The notes beneath the pieces are model-generated. The model worked only from the letters and a program-made list of their open reading frames with translations. It ran no database searches and was not told the origin of the DNA. This document shows positions 1-7,336 of a DNA stretch of 18,330 bases, one piece after another. This stretch comes from an uncultured Ruminococcus sp. (lineage in GTDB: Bacteria > Bacillota > Clostridia > Oscillospirales > Ruminococcaceae). Position numbers and translations under genes: made by a program. The stretch covers positions 1 through 18,330 of the forward strand of contig USEH01000021.1 of the NCBI GenBank assembly GCA_900553675.1, given 5' to 3'. The stretch's first letter is position 1. Each line of letters begins with the position of its first letter.

Positions 1-186
1 AATGTCAAAGACGAGCCATTGAAGATCAGACGCAGGGGAGAGGACGGCTACAGGCTTATAAGCGTCCGCCTGAAGGAAAGCGTGCTTGAAAAAATAGACG
101 ATATCGCTTCTCAGACAAACCGTTCGCGCAACGAGCTTATCAATCTGATTCTGGAGTACGGTGCAGACAACATTATAATCGAATAG
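1..186 (+). CDS. Ribbon-helix-helix (Arc/CopG-like) DNA-binding protein, C-terminal part
   Basis: The reading frame is open from the first base of the window and stops at TAG 184-186, so only the last 61 residues are seen. The visible part has the layout of a ribbon-helix-helix fold: a short strand (YRLISVRL), a first helix (KESVLEKIDDIASQTN) and a second helix (RSRNELINLILEYGADN). In this family the strand pairs in a dimer and inserts into the DNA major groove. Basic residues (KIRRRG) precede the strand and may belong to an N-terminal arm. The start and any upstream domain lie outside the window. It may be a stand-alone repressor or an antitoxin; nothing here decides between them. Confidence 0.75.
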   Translation, partial: NVKDEPLKIRRRGEDGYRLISVRLKESVLEKIDDIASQTNRSRNELINLILEYGADNIIIE

Positions 187-226
187 GCATTGTGGAAAGA
201 ATCAAACTCTCTTTTTAATTGAAGCA

Positions 227-263
227 GCGCCGGTCGGAAGCGATATAAAACTCCGGTCGGCGC
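227..263. terminator. Hairpin between convergent genes
   Basis: GCGCCGGTCGG (227-237) can pair with CCGGTCGGCGC (253-263), an 11-bp stem with two central G-U pairs in the RNA. It lies between the ribbon-helix-helix gene and the convergent regulator gene whose stop is at 267-269. Neither side carries a long T run directly after the stem, so it would be a weak, possibly bidirectional terminator. Confidence 0.45.
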
Positions 264-266
264 GGT

Positions 267-947
267 TTATGCCATACGCTTTTGGCAGGCGATATAAACG
301 TCCATACTGTCGCCGTCTGTCTCAAAGCAGGGGATAACGTCTTTCCACTTCTGCTCAAGACCGTTTAATCTCATAAATTCCCCCAGCGTTTTGTAGGCGT
401 TAGGAATCACAACAAAGGGGCTGTCAAACGGTCGCTCGATGTGTATTGCGGCGTACTTCTGGTCTTTTTGCTCGAACACTTCCAGATCGGGCGGAGTGAA
501 GCCATTTGGAAGCACCCATGCCGCCGCGTAGCCGTGCATGTTGTACACGTTTATCTGCTCCTGAGACAGGAAGGGAAAATCCCAGCCGATAACGCGGGGA
601 TTATCCACGCCGCAGTCGCGGGCTATACTGAATATCCTGTTGATAGCGTCGGTCTCTGGGTCGGTGCTTATAACGGCATATTTTACATACCGAAAAGCCG
701 GAACGATTTCCACGCGAAGGTTGGAATAGGCTTCGTCGCAGGCGCCTAACTCCTCGCGGAAGAGATTGTCAAGAGAGCAGCTGAACAGCTGGCACAGCTC
801 TATTGCCTTGTCGATGTCCGGCTGAGCGGAATCAAGCTCCCACTTTGAAACCGTCTGGCGGCTGACATTAAGCTTTTCCGCCAAAGCCTCTTGTGTCATG
901 TTGCCGCTTAGGCGGCGCAAATATTGCAGATTCTTGCCAAAACTCAT
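267..947 (-). CDS. XRE-type HTH regulator with GyrI-like effector-binding domain
   Basis: A 226-residue one-component regulator. Residues 1-62 are a Cro/C1-type helix-turn-helix (MTQEALAEKLNVSRQTVSKWE carries the two DNA-contact helices). Residues from about 78 to the end (LRVEIVPAFRYVKYAVIS ... DVYIACQK) look like a GyrI-like/AraC effector-binding domain, which in characterised relatives binds amphipathic small molecules. The start at ATG 945-947 is preceded by AAAGGAAG at 8-base spacing. It has its own promoter (TATAAT complement at 970-975) and is transcribed towards the ribbon-helix-helix gene. It lies in the same direction as, and downstream of, the ABC/LytTR operon, but a strong hairpin at 1057-1095 separates them, so it is probably a separate unit. 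HTH plus effector domain suggests ligand-responsive control, possibly of the neighbouring exporter; that link is inference. Confidence 0.85.
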   Translation of the reverse strand: MSFGKNLQYLRRLSGNMTQEALAEKLNVSRQTVSKWELDSAQPDIDKAIELCQLFSCSLDNLFREELGACDEAYSNLRVEIVPAFRYVKYAVISTDPETDAINRIFSIARDCGVDNPRVIGWDFPFLSQEQINVYNMHGYAAAWVLPNGFTPPDLEVFEQKDQKYAAIHIERPFDSPFVVIPNAYKTLGEFMRLNGLEQKWKDVIPCFETDGDSMDVYIACQKRMA

Positions 948-969
948 ATTAATACTTCCTTTCAGATAG

Positions 970-998
970 ATTATAGCATAAATATATCATACCGTAAA
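970..998 (-). promoter_or_regulatory. Sigma-A promoter of the HTH/GyrI-like regulator
   Basis: On the minus strand, TTTACG (complement of 993-998), a 17-bp spacer and TATAAT (complement of 970-975) lie just ahead of the ribosome binding site of the gene starting at 947. The -10 box is perfect; the -35 matches at four of six positions. Confidence 0.6.
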
Positions 999-1056
999 TG
1001 TGGCTTCAACCAATCTGCAAGGGCACTTTTTCTTTCAAGCGCAACCCTAAGTTGCA

Positions 1057-1095
1057 AGCAAAGCCGGAGTCGTTTTATCGGACTCCGGCTTTGCT
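1057..1095 (-). terminator. Strong hairpin terminator of the ABC/LytTR/DUF3021 operon
   Basis: A perfect 15-bp inverted repeat (1057-1071 with 1081-1095, arm AGCAAAGCCGGAGTC) with a 9-base loop starts 12 bases after the DUF3021 stop codon. It is the obvious end of the minus-strand operon. No T run follows directly; a second small hairpin (GCAAC 1041-1045 / GTTGC 1051-1055) lies next to it on the downstream side. Confidence 0.7.
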
Positions 1096-1106
1096 GTTGT
1101 AGACAA

Positions 1107-1559
1107 TCATTCCCCGCTCTTTTTGTAATACTTAAGCTTGCGATTCATTTTATCCGCGGTTTTTATGTCCCTCAAGTAGTTGAAATAGAAGGTGAAAGCG
1201 TATATTATGGCTGATGTAAGCAACATCAAAAAGACACCACTGACCGAAAGACCGTACCATCCGAAAAAGTACCCGCATACCAGCACGACCGTATTTATAT
1301 AGATATAATGCAGGGCAATTCTTATTCTTGCCTGCCTGTTTGTAGGCTCGCTGCGGCTGCTCATGGCGATTTCTGTTCCCAAGGCGCATAAAAATCCCAG
1401 AAGAGGTATCTGCCAAAGGGTGATATAGGGTATTTCCGCCGAAGCTATCGGCTCTCCCTCGGACAAAAACGTTGCAAAACACCACACCGCGCAGGCTAAA
1501 AGCGTGCCGAAGCTGATAAATGTTGTAAGCTCGACTATTCTTATAATGTGTTTTTTCAT
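1107..1559 (-). CDS. DUF3021 family membrane protein
   Basis: A 150-residue protein with four predicted membrane segments (about residues 8-29, 48-65, 80-100 and 104-125) and a basic cytoplasmic tail (KTADKMNRKLKYYKKSGE). Length, topology and position match DUF3021 proteins, which are regularly encoded directly after a stand-alone LytTR regulator and are thought to modulate it, although no biochemical function is established. The start ATG at 1557-1559 follows GGGGGTAG, 11 bases after the LytTR stop, so the two genes are co-transcribed and probably coupled. It is the last gene of the ABC ATPase - permease - LytTR - DUF3021 operon. Confidence 0.8.
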   Translation of the reverse strand: MKKHIIRIVELTTFISFGTLLACAVWCFATFLSEGEPIASAEIPYITLWQIPLLGFLCALGTEIAMSSRSEPTNRQARIRIALHYIYINTVVLVCGYFFGWYGLSVSGVFLMLLTSAIIYAFTFYFNYLRDIKTADKMNRKLKYYKKSGE

Positions 1560-1570
1560 ACAGCTACCCC

Positions 1571-2011
1571 CTAAATTCCCAGATGCTTTTTGAGATTCTG
1601 CACGTATTGCCGCGATATTACCGCCTTTTCGCCGTTTAAAAGGATTGCTTCAAACCGCCCGCCGATTGTCGGCATGAATCGCTCCACCTTGGAAATGTTG
1701 AGTATCATGGATTTGGATATCCTTATAAAATCCGTCCCCGCAAAACGTTCCTCAAGTTCGTAAAGCTTGTATTTCAGCTCGGAGACCTCGTGCTCACAGT
1801 AGGCAAACACCTTGTTGTCCACCGACTCAAAGTAGTATATGTCGTTAGGACTCAGCATACGTATCTGTCCTTGGGGACTGTACCCCGCCAGCTTTGAGCC
1901 GTCCGATTTCAGTGCCTGAATCAGTGACATAATCCGGTCGTCGATTCGGTCGGAACGGATGATTATTTCCTCCTCGCCGCCGGGTGGAGGGCTTTCTATT
2001 GTGATTTTCAT
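1571..2011 (-). CDS. Stand-alone LytTR DNA-binding response protein
   Basis: A 146-residue protein. Its second half (about residues 52-145, from LSPNDIYYFESVDNKVFAY to QYVQNLKKHLGI) is a LytTR domain, a DNA-binding fold of beta strands that reads direct repeats. Typical LytTR features are visible: YYFES near the start, FIRISKSMILN in the middle and VISRQYVQNLKK at the end. There is no receiver domain, so it is not a classical two-component regulator; input may come from the membrane partner encoded next (DUF3021). Its ATG is only three bases after the permease stop (TAAGGCATG), which suggests translational coupling. Likely target: its own operon. Confidence 0.9.
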   Translation of the reverse strand: MKITIESPPPGGEEEIIIRSDRIDDRIMSLIQALKSDGSKLAGYSPQGQIRMLSPNDIYYFESVDNKVFAYCEHEVSELKYKLYELEERFAGTDFIRISKSMILNISKVERFMPTIGGRFEAILLNGEKAVISRQYVQNLKKHLGI

Positions 2012-2014
2012 GCC

Positions 2015-2911
2015 TTATACGCTCTTTCTTGATTTAATGATGTTGATAAGTACATATACCCCGATGAGAACGGCGACTGCCGCCGCAAGCCAGATATACT
2101 TTGCGCCCTGAGTGACCTCTGTCCCGAAGAAATAAAGCTTGCAGTCCATGGCCTCCATTATGCCGCCGATAACCTCGTCGGGAACGACAAGCGCGCTCAT
2201 TTCGTTAAGCACACCGCGCATGGCGTGGTTTCTTACAAGCGATGTTCCGTAGGTTCCGGGAAGAAAGCTTAAGACCTTTCTAAGCCCCTCGCCGAAGCTT
2301 GATATGGGCATATATGCCCCGCAGATAAAGCCGTAGCCCGCGCATACTATGGTGCTGACCGCGCTCATCTGTCCCTCGGTTTTAATAAAGATGTTTATTA
2401 TCGAGGACAAAGCGGTTCCGAAAAGCACTAAAAGCAGAATGTCTGCCAGCAAAAGCAGAATGTCCGCCGCCGACATATACCATCCCACCGACTTAACATA
2501 CACAAGGCAGGCGGCAAGAGCTATAAGCAGCACCATAACGGTCGAAATCGCCGTTGCGGTGTAGTAGCTGATGGAAAGGGTGGAGCTTTTAACCGGTGCA
2601 CACCCGAAATCGCTGCGCGCACCTGTTACCTTGTCCTGAACGCATAGCATATTCGAGCAGAAGGCAACGGTAATGCAGGAAACCGCAATAAGCGATGACA
2701 AAAGCTGCCCCGCAACAGTCGCGTCGATTACGTTTTCCGGCAGCGAAAAGCCCTGCGGCATTGCCTCTGTAAAGCTGTCCCTGAACACTCCGCCAAGGAA
2801 GGTTGCATATAAAACAAGCAGTATGAGCGGGCTTATCATCGAGGAAAAAACCATGCCCTTATCCGAAAAGTACATCTTTATGTTTCTTATTATAAGCGAT
2901 TTTGTTTTCAT
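2015..2911 (-). CDS. ABC-2 type transporter permease
   Basis: A 298-residue integral membrane protein, the membrane partner of the ATPase encoded just upstream. It has an N-terminal amphipathic stretch (about 1-20) and roughly six membrane segments (about 21-43, 67-90, 116-138, 148-170, 183-207 and 272-293), the usual ABC-2/DrrB-like layout, with a proline-containing loop (YMPISSFGEGLRKVLSFLPGTY) before the last periplasm-facing region. I chose ATG 2909-2911 because AAAGGACGG lies seven bases ahead; a TTG two codons earlier would sit almost on the ribosome binding site. The gap to the ATPase gene is 21 bases. The substrate is unknown; drug, peptide or lipid export is typical for such cassettes. 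An in-frame 21-bp tandem duplication lies in the fourth membrane segment. Confidence 0.9.
   Translation of the reverse strand: MKTKSLIIRNIKMYFSDKGMVFSSMISPLILLVLYATFLGGVFRDSFTEAMPQGFSLPENVIDATVAGQLLSSLIAVSCITVAFCSNMLCVQDKVTGARSDFGCAPVKSSTLSISYYTATAISTVMVLLIALAACLVYVKSVGWYMSAADILLLLADILLLVLFGTALSSIINIFIKTEGQMSAVSTIVCAGYGFICGAYMPISSFGEGLRKVLSFLPGTYGTSLVRNHAMRGVLNEMSALVVPDEVIGGIMEAMDCKLYFFGTEVTQGAKYIWLAAAVAVLIGVYVLINIIKSRKSV
2430..2471 (-). repeat. 21-bp in-frame tandem duplication inside the permease gene
   Basis: 2430-2450 and 2451-2471 match at 18 of 21 bases. In the protein this gives two consecutive seven-residue blocks, ADILLLL and ADILLLV, at residues 149-162, within a membrane segment. 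Confidence 0.8.
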
Positions 2912-2932
2912 AATCAAGCCGTCCTTTCAAAT

Positions 2933-3835
2933 TTATTGCTGAGCCTTGTGACCGGTGACAGCCAAAAATACGTCGTCCATCCTGCCTTTGACAATTTCGT
3001 AATCGCAAAAGACCTCGGGATGGGAGACTATAAGCTGTGTGGCAGCGGAGGTGTTGTTTACCGCTATTCTGACATTTTCGCCGTCCCGCTCGTAGGGAAC
3101 TTCAAGCACGCCTGCCGCCTCGTCGGTGCAGCCGTAAAGGGTGATAAAGTCGCCGGTGTAGCTGTTTTTTAGCTGGATGGGAGTGCCCTCGGCGGCAATT
3201 TTGCCGCTTTCTAAAATCACAACGTAGTCGGCGGCAGCGGCTTCCTCCATGTAGTGGGTGGTAAGGAAAACAGTCATGCCCTCGTTTTTTCTGAGACTTT
3301 CAATCGCCGCCCATACCGCCTTTCTGGTTTGTGGGTCAAGACCGGTGGTGGGTTCGTCTAAAATCAGGATTTTTGGCTTGTGCAGAATCGCGCGTGCGAT
3401 ATCTATTCTGCGGCGCTGTCCACCCGAAAGCTTGCCTAACGGACGTTTAACAAGCTCTTTAAGCTCTAAAAGCGAATCAAGCTCGGAAATTCGCCGCTCA
3501 AACGCTTTTCCGCCGATTCCGTAAAGCGCGGCTCGGCATTTAAGATTGTCGATAACCGAAAGCTGCTTATCCAAAGCCGAGCCTTGAAATACTATTCCCA
3601 GCTCGCTTTTTATCTTGTTGAGGCTGTTGCTAAGGTTTTTGCCGTCCACGGTTATCTCACCGGAGTCGCGCTTAAGCTGCCCGCAGAGCATTGCTATTGT
3701 CGTGGATTTTCCCGCGCCGTTCACTCCCAAAAACGCAAACAGCTCGCCGCGCTTAACCTTAAAGCTAAGGTTGTTGACCGCCTTAACGCTTCCGAAGCTT
3801 TTGTACAGATGATTTATTTCGATGATGTTTTCCAT
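2933..3835 (-). CDS. ABC transporter ATP-binding protein (DrrA/CcmA-like)
   Basis: A 300-residue nucleotide-binding subunit that would power the ABC-2 permease. All motifs are intact: Walker A GVNGAGKST (37-45), Q-loop glutamine 84 (IVFQGSALD), signature LSGGQ (136-140), Walker B ILILDE (156-161) and switch histidine 194 (LTTHYMEE). The last 80 or so residues after the core domain match the C-terminal extension of the DrrA/multidrug subfamily. ATG 3833-3835 is chosen because AAAGGGGCGG precedes it and the methionine opens the usual MENIIEINHLYKSFG start; a longer upstream frame lies within the promoter. It is the first gene of a four-gene operon with permease, LytTR and DUF3021, a common Bacillota arrangement for a transporter regulated by its own LytTR protein. 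Confidence 0.95.
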   Translation of the reverse strand: MENIIEINHLYKSFGSVKAVNNLSFKVKRGELFAFLGVNGAGKSTTIAMLCGQLKRDSGEITVDGKNLSNSLNKIKSELGIVFQGSALDKQLSVIDNLKCRAALYGIGGKAFERRISELDSLLELKELVKRPLGKLSGGQRRRIDIARAILHKPKILILDEPTTGLDPQTRKAVWAAIESLRKNEGMTVFLTTHYMEEAAAADYVVILESGKIAAEGTPIQLKNSYTGDFITLYGCTDEAAGVLEVPYERDGENVRIAVNNTSAATQLIVSHPEVFCDYEIVKGRMDDVFLAVTGHKAQQ

Positions 3836-3865
3836 CACACCCGCCCCTTTCGTTTTATTGAGTAA

Positions 3866-3895
3866 AGTATACAGCCGCAGAGAAAGCCAAGTCAA
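3866..3895 (-). promoter_or_regulatory. Promoter of the ABC/LytTR operon
   Basis: Minus-strand TTGACT (complement of 3890-3895), an 18-bp spacer and TATACT (complement of 3866-3871), followed about 18 bases later by the ribosome binding site of the ATPase gene. Confidence 0.7.
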
Positions 3896-3904
3896 TCGAA
3901 AAAC

Positions 3905-3932
3905 GGTAAGACGGCTGTTTCAGGTGGTAAGA
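3905..3932. promoter_or_regulatory. Direct repeat, candidate LytTR binding site
   Basis: GGTAAGA occurs at 3905-3911 and again at 3926-3932, 21 bp apart start to start, immediately upstream of the -35 box of the ABC/LytTR operon. LytTR proteins bind two direct repeats two helical turns apart, so position and spacing fit. The base sequence itself does not fit the general LytTR consensus well, so this is a candidate only. Confidence 0.4.
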
Positions 3933-3972
3933 TGAAAAGATTGGGGCGTGAGCCGCAGACCGCTATTTGTTC

Positions 3973-4001
3973 TTGCATTTTTACTGAGATTGTGTTATAA
4001 T
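3973..4001 (+). promoter_or_regulatory. Promoter of the darA-holB cluster
   Basis: TTGCAT (3973-3978), 17-bp spacer, TATAAT (3996-4001), with TG one base ahead of the -10 box (extended -10). It lies 52 bases before the darA start. Confidence 0.7.
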
Positions 4002-4053
4002 ATCAATAGTAAAGTGCCAATAGTGTTTCCAAACAGCAGAAAGGGTGTTATTT

Positions 4054-4371
4054 ATGAAACTTATTATAGCGATTATTAATGACGACGATTTCAGAGGCGT
4101 TTCCGAGGCTCTTATCAAGGCGGAATTTCAGTCAACAAGGCTGTCATCAACCGGAAGCTTTTTGAAAGCCGGAAATTCCACCCTTCTTATCTGCGTTGAG
4201 GATGAGCGGCTGAACGAATGTATCGATATCATCCGCGGACACTGCAAAAAGCGCAGACAGATGGTGGCTTCTCCTTCGCTCCACGGCTCGTTTGCCGCAT
4301 ATCCGGTTGAAATAACCATAGGCGGTGCGACTGTATTCGTCACCGACGTTGAACGGTTTGAAAAGTTCTGA
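4054..4371 (+). CDS. darA: Cyclic-di-AMP receptor, PII-like (DarA/PstA/YaaQ)
   Basis: A 105-residue PII-like protein. The family forms trimers and binds c-di-AMP between subunits; it is a cytosolic signal receptor whose output is still unclear. Visible family features are the opening MKLIIAIIND, the early basic/Thr-rich loop (STRLSSTGSFLKAGNSTLLI), the region after it (VEDERLNECIDIIRGHC), and the closing GGATVFVTDVERFEKF. I chose ATG 4054 with AGAAAGGG ahead of it; a GTG at 4045 overlaps the ribosome binding site. holB starts four bases after the stop, so the two are translated together. In Bacillus subtilis the same gene (yaaQ) also lies next to holB, which supports the assignment. Confidence 0.93.
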   Translation: MKLIIAIINDDDFRGVSEALIKAEFQSTRLSSTGSFLKAGNSTLLICVEDERLNECIDIIRGHCKKRRQMVASPSLHGSFAAYPVEITIGGATVFVTDVERFEKF

Positions 4372-4375
4372 TAAT

Positions 4376-5335
4376 ATGAAGCTTTATTCCAAGGACAGCG
4401 CCGCCTCCTTAGTGGCTTCGATGGTGAAGCGGGATAAAATCTGCCGCTCGCTTATCTTAGTCGGCGACAGGGGAGTGGGAAAGCGCACGCTTGCCCAATA
4501 TATCGCAATGCAGCTTTTATGCGACAGGCAGGACGGCGTTCCCTGCGGCGAGTGCAAAAGCTGCCGAATGGCGCAAAAGAACGCGCACCCCGATATAATC
4601 TGGGTGTCTCCTAGCGGAAAATCCGAAAATTTCAAGGTAGACGATCTGCGCCCGATAGTATCCGATGTCAGCGTTGCTCCTAATGAGGGGCGGCTGAAAA
4701 TTTATATTATCCCGGGGATAGATAAAGCCCTTGCAGCTGCGCAGAATATTCTTTTAAAGGTCTTTGAAGAGCCGCCCGCACACGTTGCCTTTATCATGAC
4801 CGCCGAGGAAAAGGATAAGGTGCTTGAAACCATCCGCTCCCGCGCGATAGCGATAAACGTGCCGTTGGCATCGGAAAATGACTGCATAAAAGCTCTTGGA
4901 GATGTGGGAATATCTCAGGAAAAGGCTGAGCTTGCCTATGCCGTCTGCGGCGGGAATATAGGCAGGTGCATAGAATACGCCTCGTCCGAAGGCGACGAAG
5001 CCATAGCGCGGGTGAAGTCTGCGGCTCAGGCTCTTGCCAAAGCCGACGAATACGCCCTCGGCATAAGCCTTTACGATCAGGACAGAGAATCGGCACAAAA
5101 GCTGATAAGACAGGTATCCGCCCTTATCCGCGACGCCTGCCTGATAAAGCAGGGAGTTAAGCCGGAATCCTGCTTTGCAAAAGAAGCGGAGACTGTTGCG
5201 GGGCAGGTGCGCCTTAGCGGGCTTGTCGCCATGTACGACTGTGCAAGGGAAGCTTTGGCAAAGCTTTCGGGCAACTGCTCGGTGCCGCTGACCTGTCAGG
5301 ATTTTGCCGCAAGGCTGGCGGGGCTGAGCGTATAA
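4376..5335 (+). CDS. holB: DNA polymerase III subunit delta'
   Basis: A 319-residue clamp-loader subunit. The AAA+ N-terminal part has a P-loop-like GDRGVGKRT (30-38) and a four-cysteine zinc module (Cys 49, 57, 60, 63; PCGECKSCRMA followed by HPDI), then the conserved NILLKVFEEPP (124-134), and the sensor-1 region TIRSRAIAI (152-160). The usual SRC motif here reads SRA, so the cysteine is replaced. The C-terminal helical part (about 210-319) would be the oligomerisation collar. Delta' is part of the replication clamp loader with delta and tau/gamma. The start ATG 4376 lies four bases after the darA stop; a longer in-frame start inside darA is possible but unlikely. Downstream the cluster continues through an unrelated membrane gene to ricT. 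Confidence 0.92.
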   Translation: MKLYSKDSAASLVASMVKRDKICRSLILVGDRGVGKRTLAQYIAMQLLCDRQDGVPCGECKSCRMAQKNAHPDIIWVSPSGKSENFKVDDLRPIVSDVSVAPNEGRLKIYIIPGIDKALAAAQNILLKVFEEPPAHVAFIMTAEEKDKVLETIRSRAIAINVPLASENDCIKALGDVGISQEKAELAYAVCGGNIGRCIEYASSEGDEAIARVKSAAQALAKADEYALGISLYDQDRESAQKLIRQVSALIRDACLIKQGVKPESCFAKEAETVAGQVRLSGLVAMYDCAREALAKLSGNCSVPLTCQDFAARLAGLSV

Positions 5336-5380
5336 TCACCTCCATGGTGGCTGTCAATATTAGAGGAGGAAAATGAAAAT

Positions 5381-6355
5381 ATGGATTTACCAGAGCTTAA
5401 GCTTCCGGAAAGTAATCTATCCCGTAACTTTTTAGACGCATCAAAGGCAACGCTTGCAAACAAGGTAGACGAATATATCAAGACAAATGTAGATAATAGT
5501 AATATCAATTATAGTACTTGTTTCAGCGATTCTGAAAAAGTAAAAAAAGATACAATGTGCCAAGAGATAAATAAGGTCTACAGCGATCACCGCAGAAACA
5601 TTGCCGAGCTGATGCATCAGCATATAATAAGCAGCGGAGGGGTGGCAGACTCCTACCCGACCCCATATAGTATGCAGATATATAGTTTTAGCGGATATGA
5701 GGACTTTGACACGAAACACAGCTTCAGCTATTTCACGGACGACTACATTGTCGGAGAAAAAGGACTCAAGCACAAAACGGATGGTTTGGTGTACAGAAAC
5801 GGCTATGAGTTTCCCGGCACCAAGGAATATAACGAGCTTATGGAAAAGGAAAAGGCGCTCGACAAAGTGATAGATAGAAGCAGAAAGGGCGGCAGCAAGC
5901 CTCTTGAAATACTTGCCGTTCTGGGATTTATATATCTGTTATATGGTCTTTTGGCTATTATTTTGGATGTATCATTCGGAATAGGCGAGGAGCAGATTTA
6001 CAGCTTCGGGCATCGCGCTGAAGGCAGCGCATGGTTTATTTTGTACTTTATTTTGGAGATACCCTATTCTATCGCCGGATTGCTTCTCAGCCTTCCAAAG
6101 ATAATCAGGGTAATATCAACCATATTTGTCTGCGGAGTAATTCTTTTCGGAATGGCATATTGCGCTATCGGCTATAAAATCGAAAGCAGCTTTAATAAGG
6201 GATACAAGAGCGCTAAGAAGACAAAAAAGAAGCTTTTACAGTCCTCTGAATATGCAAGAATAGTCAAAGAAAACAACGAGCAAAAGCAGGCAAACGAACA
6301 GCTTGCTGAGCAGTGGCACCAAGCGTGGTTCAGGTGGTACAAGGAATGCGTATGA
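5381..6355 (+). CDS. Unknown protein with three membrane segments, inside the holB-ricT cluster
   Basis: A 324-residue protein I do not recognise. Residues 1-170 are soluble and charged, with many Ser, Asp and Tyr, and no signal peptide. Then come three membrane segments (about 174-196, 217-237 and 244-266), and a C-terminal Lys/Gln-rich stretch (about 268-315) likely to form a coiled coil, ending in a Trp-rich tail (WHQAWFRWYKECV). The start at ATG 5381 follows AGAGGAGGA; an ATG at 5373 opens a short dead frame. It sits 45 bases after holB in the same direction, with no clear terminator between, and 114 bases before ricT, so it may be co-transcribed. Codon use at the front is more AT-rich than holB, which hints at a later insertion into an old housekeeping cluster. 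Confidence 0.8.
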   Translation: MDLPELKLPESNLSRNFLDASKATLANKVDEYIKTNVDNSNINYSTCFSDSEKVKKDTMCQEINKVYSDHRRNIAELMHQHIISSGGVADSYPTPYSMQIYSFSGYEDFDTKHSFSYFTDDYIVGEKGLKHKTDGLVYRNGYEFPGTKEYNELMEKEKALDKVIDRSRKGGSKPLEILAVLGFIYLLYGLLAIILDVSFGIGEEQIYSFGHRAEGSAWFILYFILEIPYSIAGLLLSLPKIIRVISTIFVCGVILFGMAYCAIGYKIESSFNKGYKSAKKTKKKLLQSSEYARIVKENNEQKQANEQLAEQWHQAWFRWYKECV

Positions 6356-6469
6356 GCGCGGGGAACAGGCTTCTGAAACAATATAGATGATATAAAAGTC
6401 GGAAAGCATTTGCATGGCAGGTGCGTTTTGCAGGCGTCTCACATAAAAAGAAAGGAAAAATCAAGGAAA

Positions 6470-7333
6470 ATGATAGAAATAATCGGAGTAAGATTTAAAA
6501 GCGTCGGAAAGGTTTACTATTTCTCTCCGGGCGAATATAAGCTTGCCGCCGGCGACAAGGTAATCGTCGAGACTGCAAGAGGCGTTGAGTGCGGCGAGGT
6601 AGTTCTGGCAAACAAGATGGTGCCTGAGGAGGAAGTTGTAAGTCCCCTAAAGCCTGTAATAAGGGTTGCCACCGAGGACGACTTTAAGCAGATAGAGAAA
6701 AACGTCGTTAAGGAAAAGGAAGCATTTGAAATCTGCGAGCGCAAAATTGCGCAGTACAAGCTGAACATGAACCTTGTGGAGGTTGAATGCACCTTCGACA
6801 ATTCCAAGCTTTTATTTTACTTCACATCTGACAACAGAGTTGACTTCCGCGAGCTTGTAAAGGATCTTGCATCCGTCTTCCACACAAGGATAGAGCTGCG
6901 GCAGATAGGCGTTAGGGACGAGGCTAAAATGCTCGGCGGCTTGGGCGTGTGCGGCAGGGAATTCTGCTGTTCAAGCTTTTTGGGAGAGTTCCAGCCGGTG
7001 TCCATCAAGATGGCTAAGGAGCAGAGCCTATCTTTAAACCCCACCAAGATATCCGGCACCTGCGGCAGGCTTATGTGCTGCTTAAAATACGAGCAGGACG
7101 GCTATGAGTATCTTCTGTCGATAACCCCCAAGGTCGGCGCGTTGGTCGAGACACCCTCAGGCAAGGGTACCGTTACCGATGCTAACCTTATATCCGGCAA
7201 GCTCCACGTAAGACTCGCCGGAACCGACGGCGATGCTGTGTTCGACAGGGAGCAGGTAAAGCTTATCAAGGATTCGGTTATCAGGCTGAACCGCGACGAG
7301 ATAAGTGCGCTGAAAGAGCTGGAGAAGAACTGA
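6470..7333 (+). CDS. ricT: RicT (YaaT), PSP1-domain Fe-S protein
   Basis: A 287-residue cytosolic protein of the PSP1/YaaT family. In Bacillus subtilis RicT forms a complex with RicA and RicF that carries 4Fe-4S clusters and promotes RNase Y-dependent mRNA maturation as well as sporulation and biofilm functions. The core is clear: MIEIIGVRFKSVGKVYYFSP at the start, the central Cys pairs GVCGREFCC (Cys 161, 166, 167) and GTCGRLMCC (Cys 198, 203, 204), and a KOW-like end (VGALVETPSGKGTVTD). ATG 6470 is chosen because it begins the family's conserved N-terminus and follows AAGGA; the in-frame extension upstream has no such support. Position two genes after holB matches the Bacillota order. ricA and ricF homologues are not visible in this window. 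Confidence 0.93.
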   Translation: MIEIIGVRFKSVGKVYYFSPGEYKLAAGDKVIVETARGVECGEVVLANKMVPEEEVVSPLKPVIRVATEDDFKQIEKNVVKEKEAFEICERKIAQYKLNMNLVEVECTFDNSKLLFYFTSDNRVDFRELVKDLASVFHTRIELRQIGVRDEAKMLGGLGVCGREFCCSSFLGEFQPVSIKMAKEQSLSLNPTKISGTCGRLMCCLKYEQDGYEYLLSITPKVGALVETPSGKGTVTDANLISGKLHVRLAGTDGDAVFDREQVKLIKDSVIRLNRDEISALKELEKN

Positions 7334-7336
7334 TGT

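Noticed and set aside
4754..5098. Minus-strand open frames inside holB
   Set aside because: They are mirror frames of a clear delta' gene with no start signals or family features.
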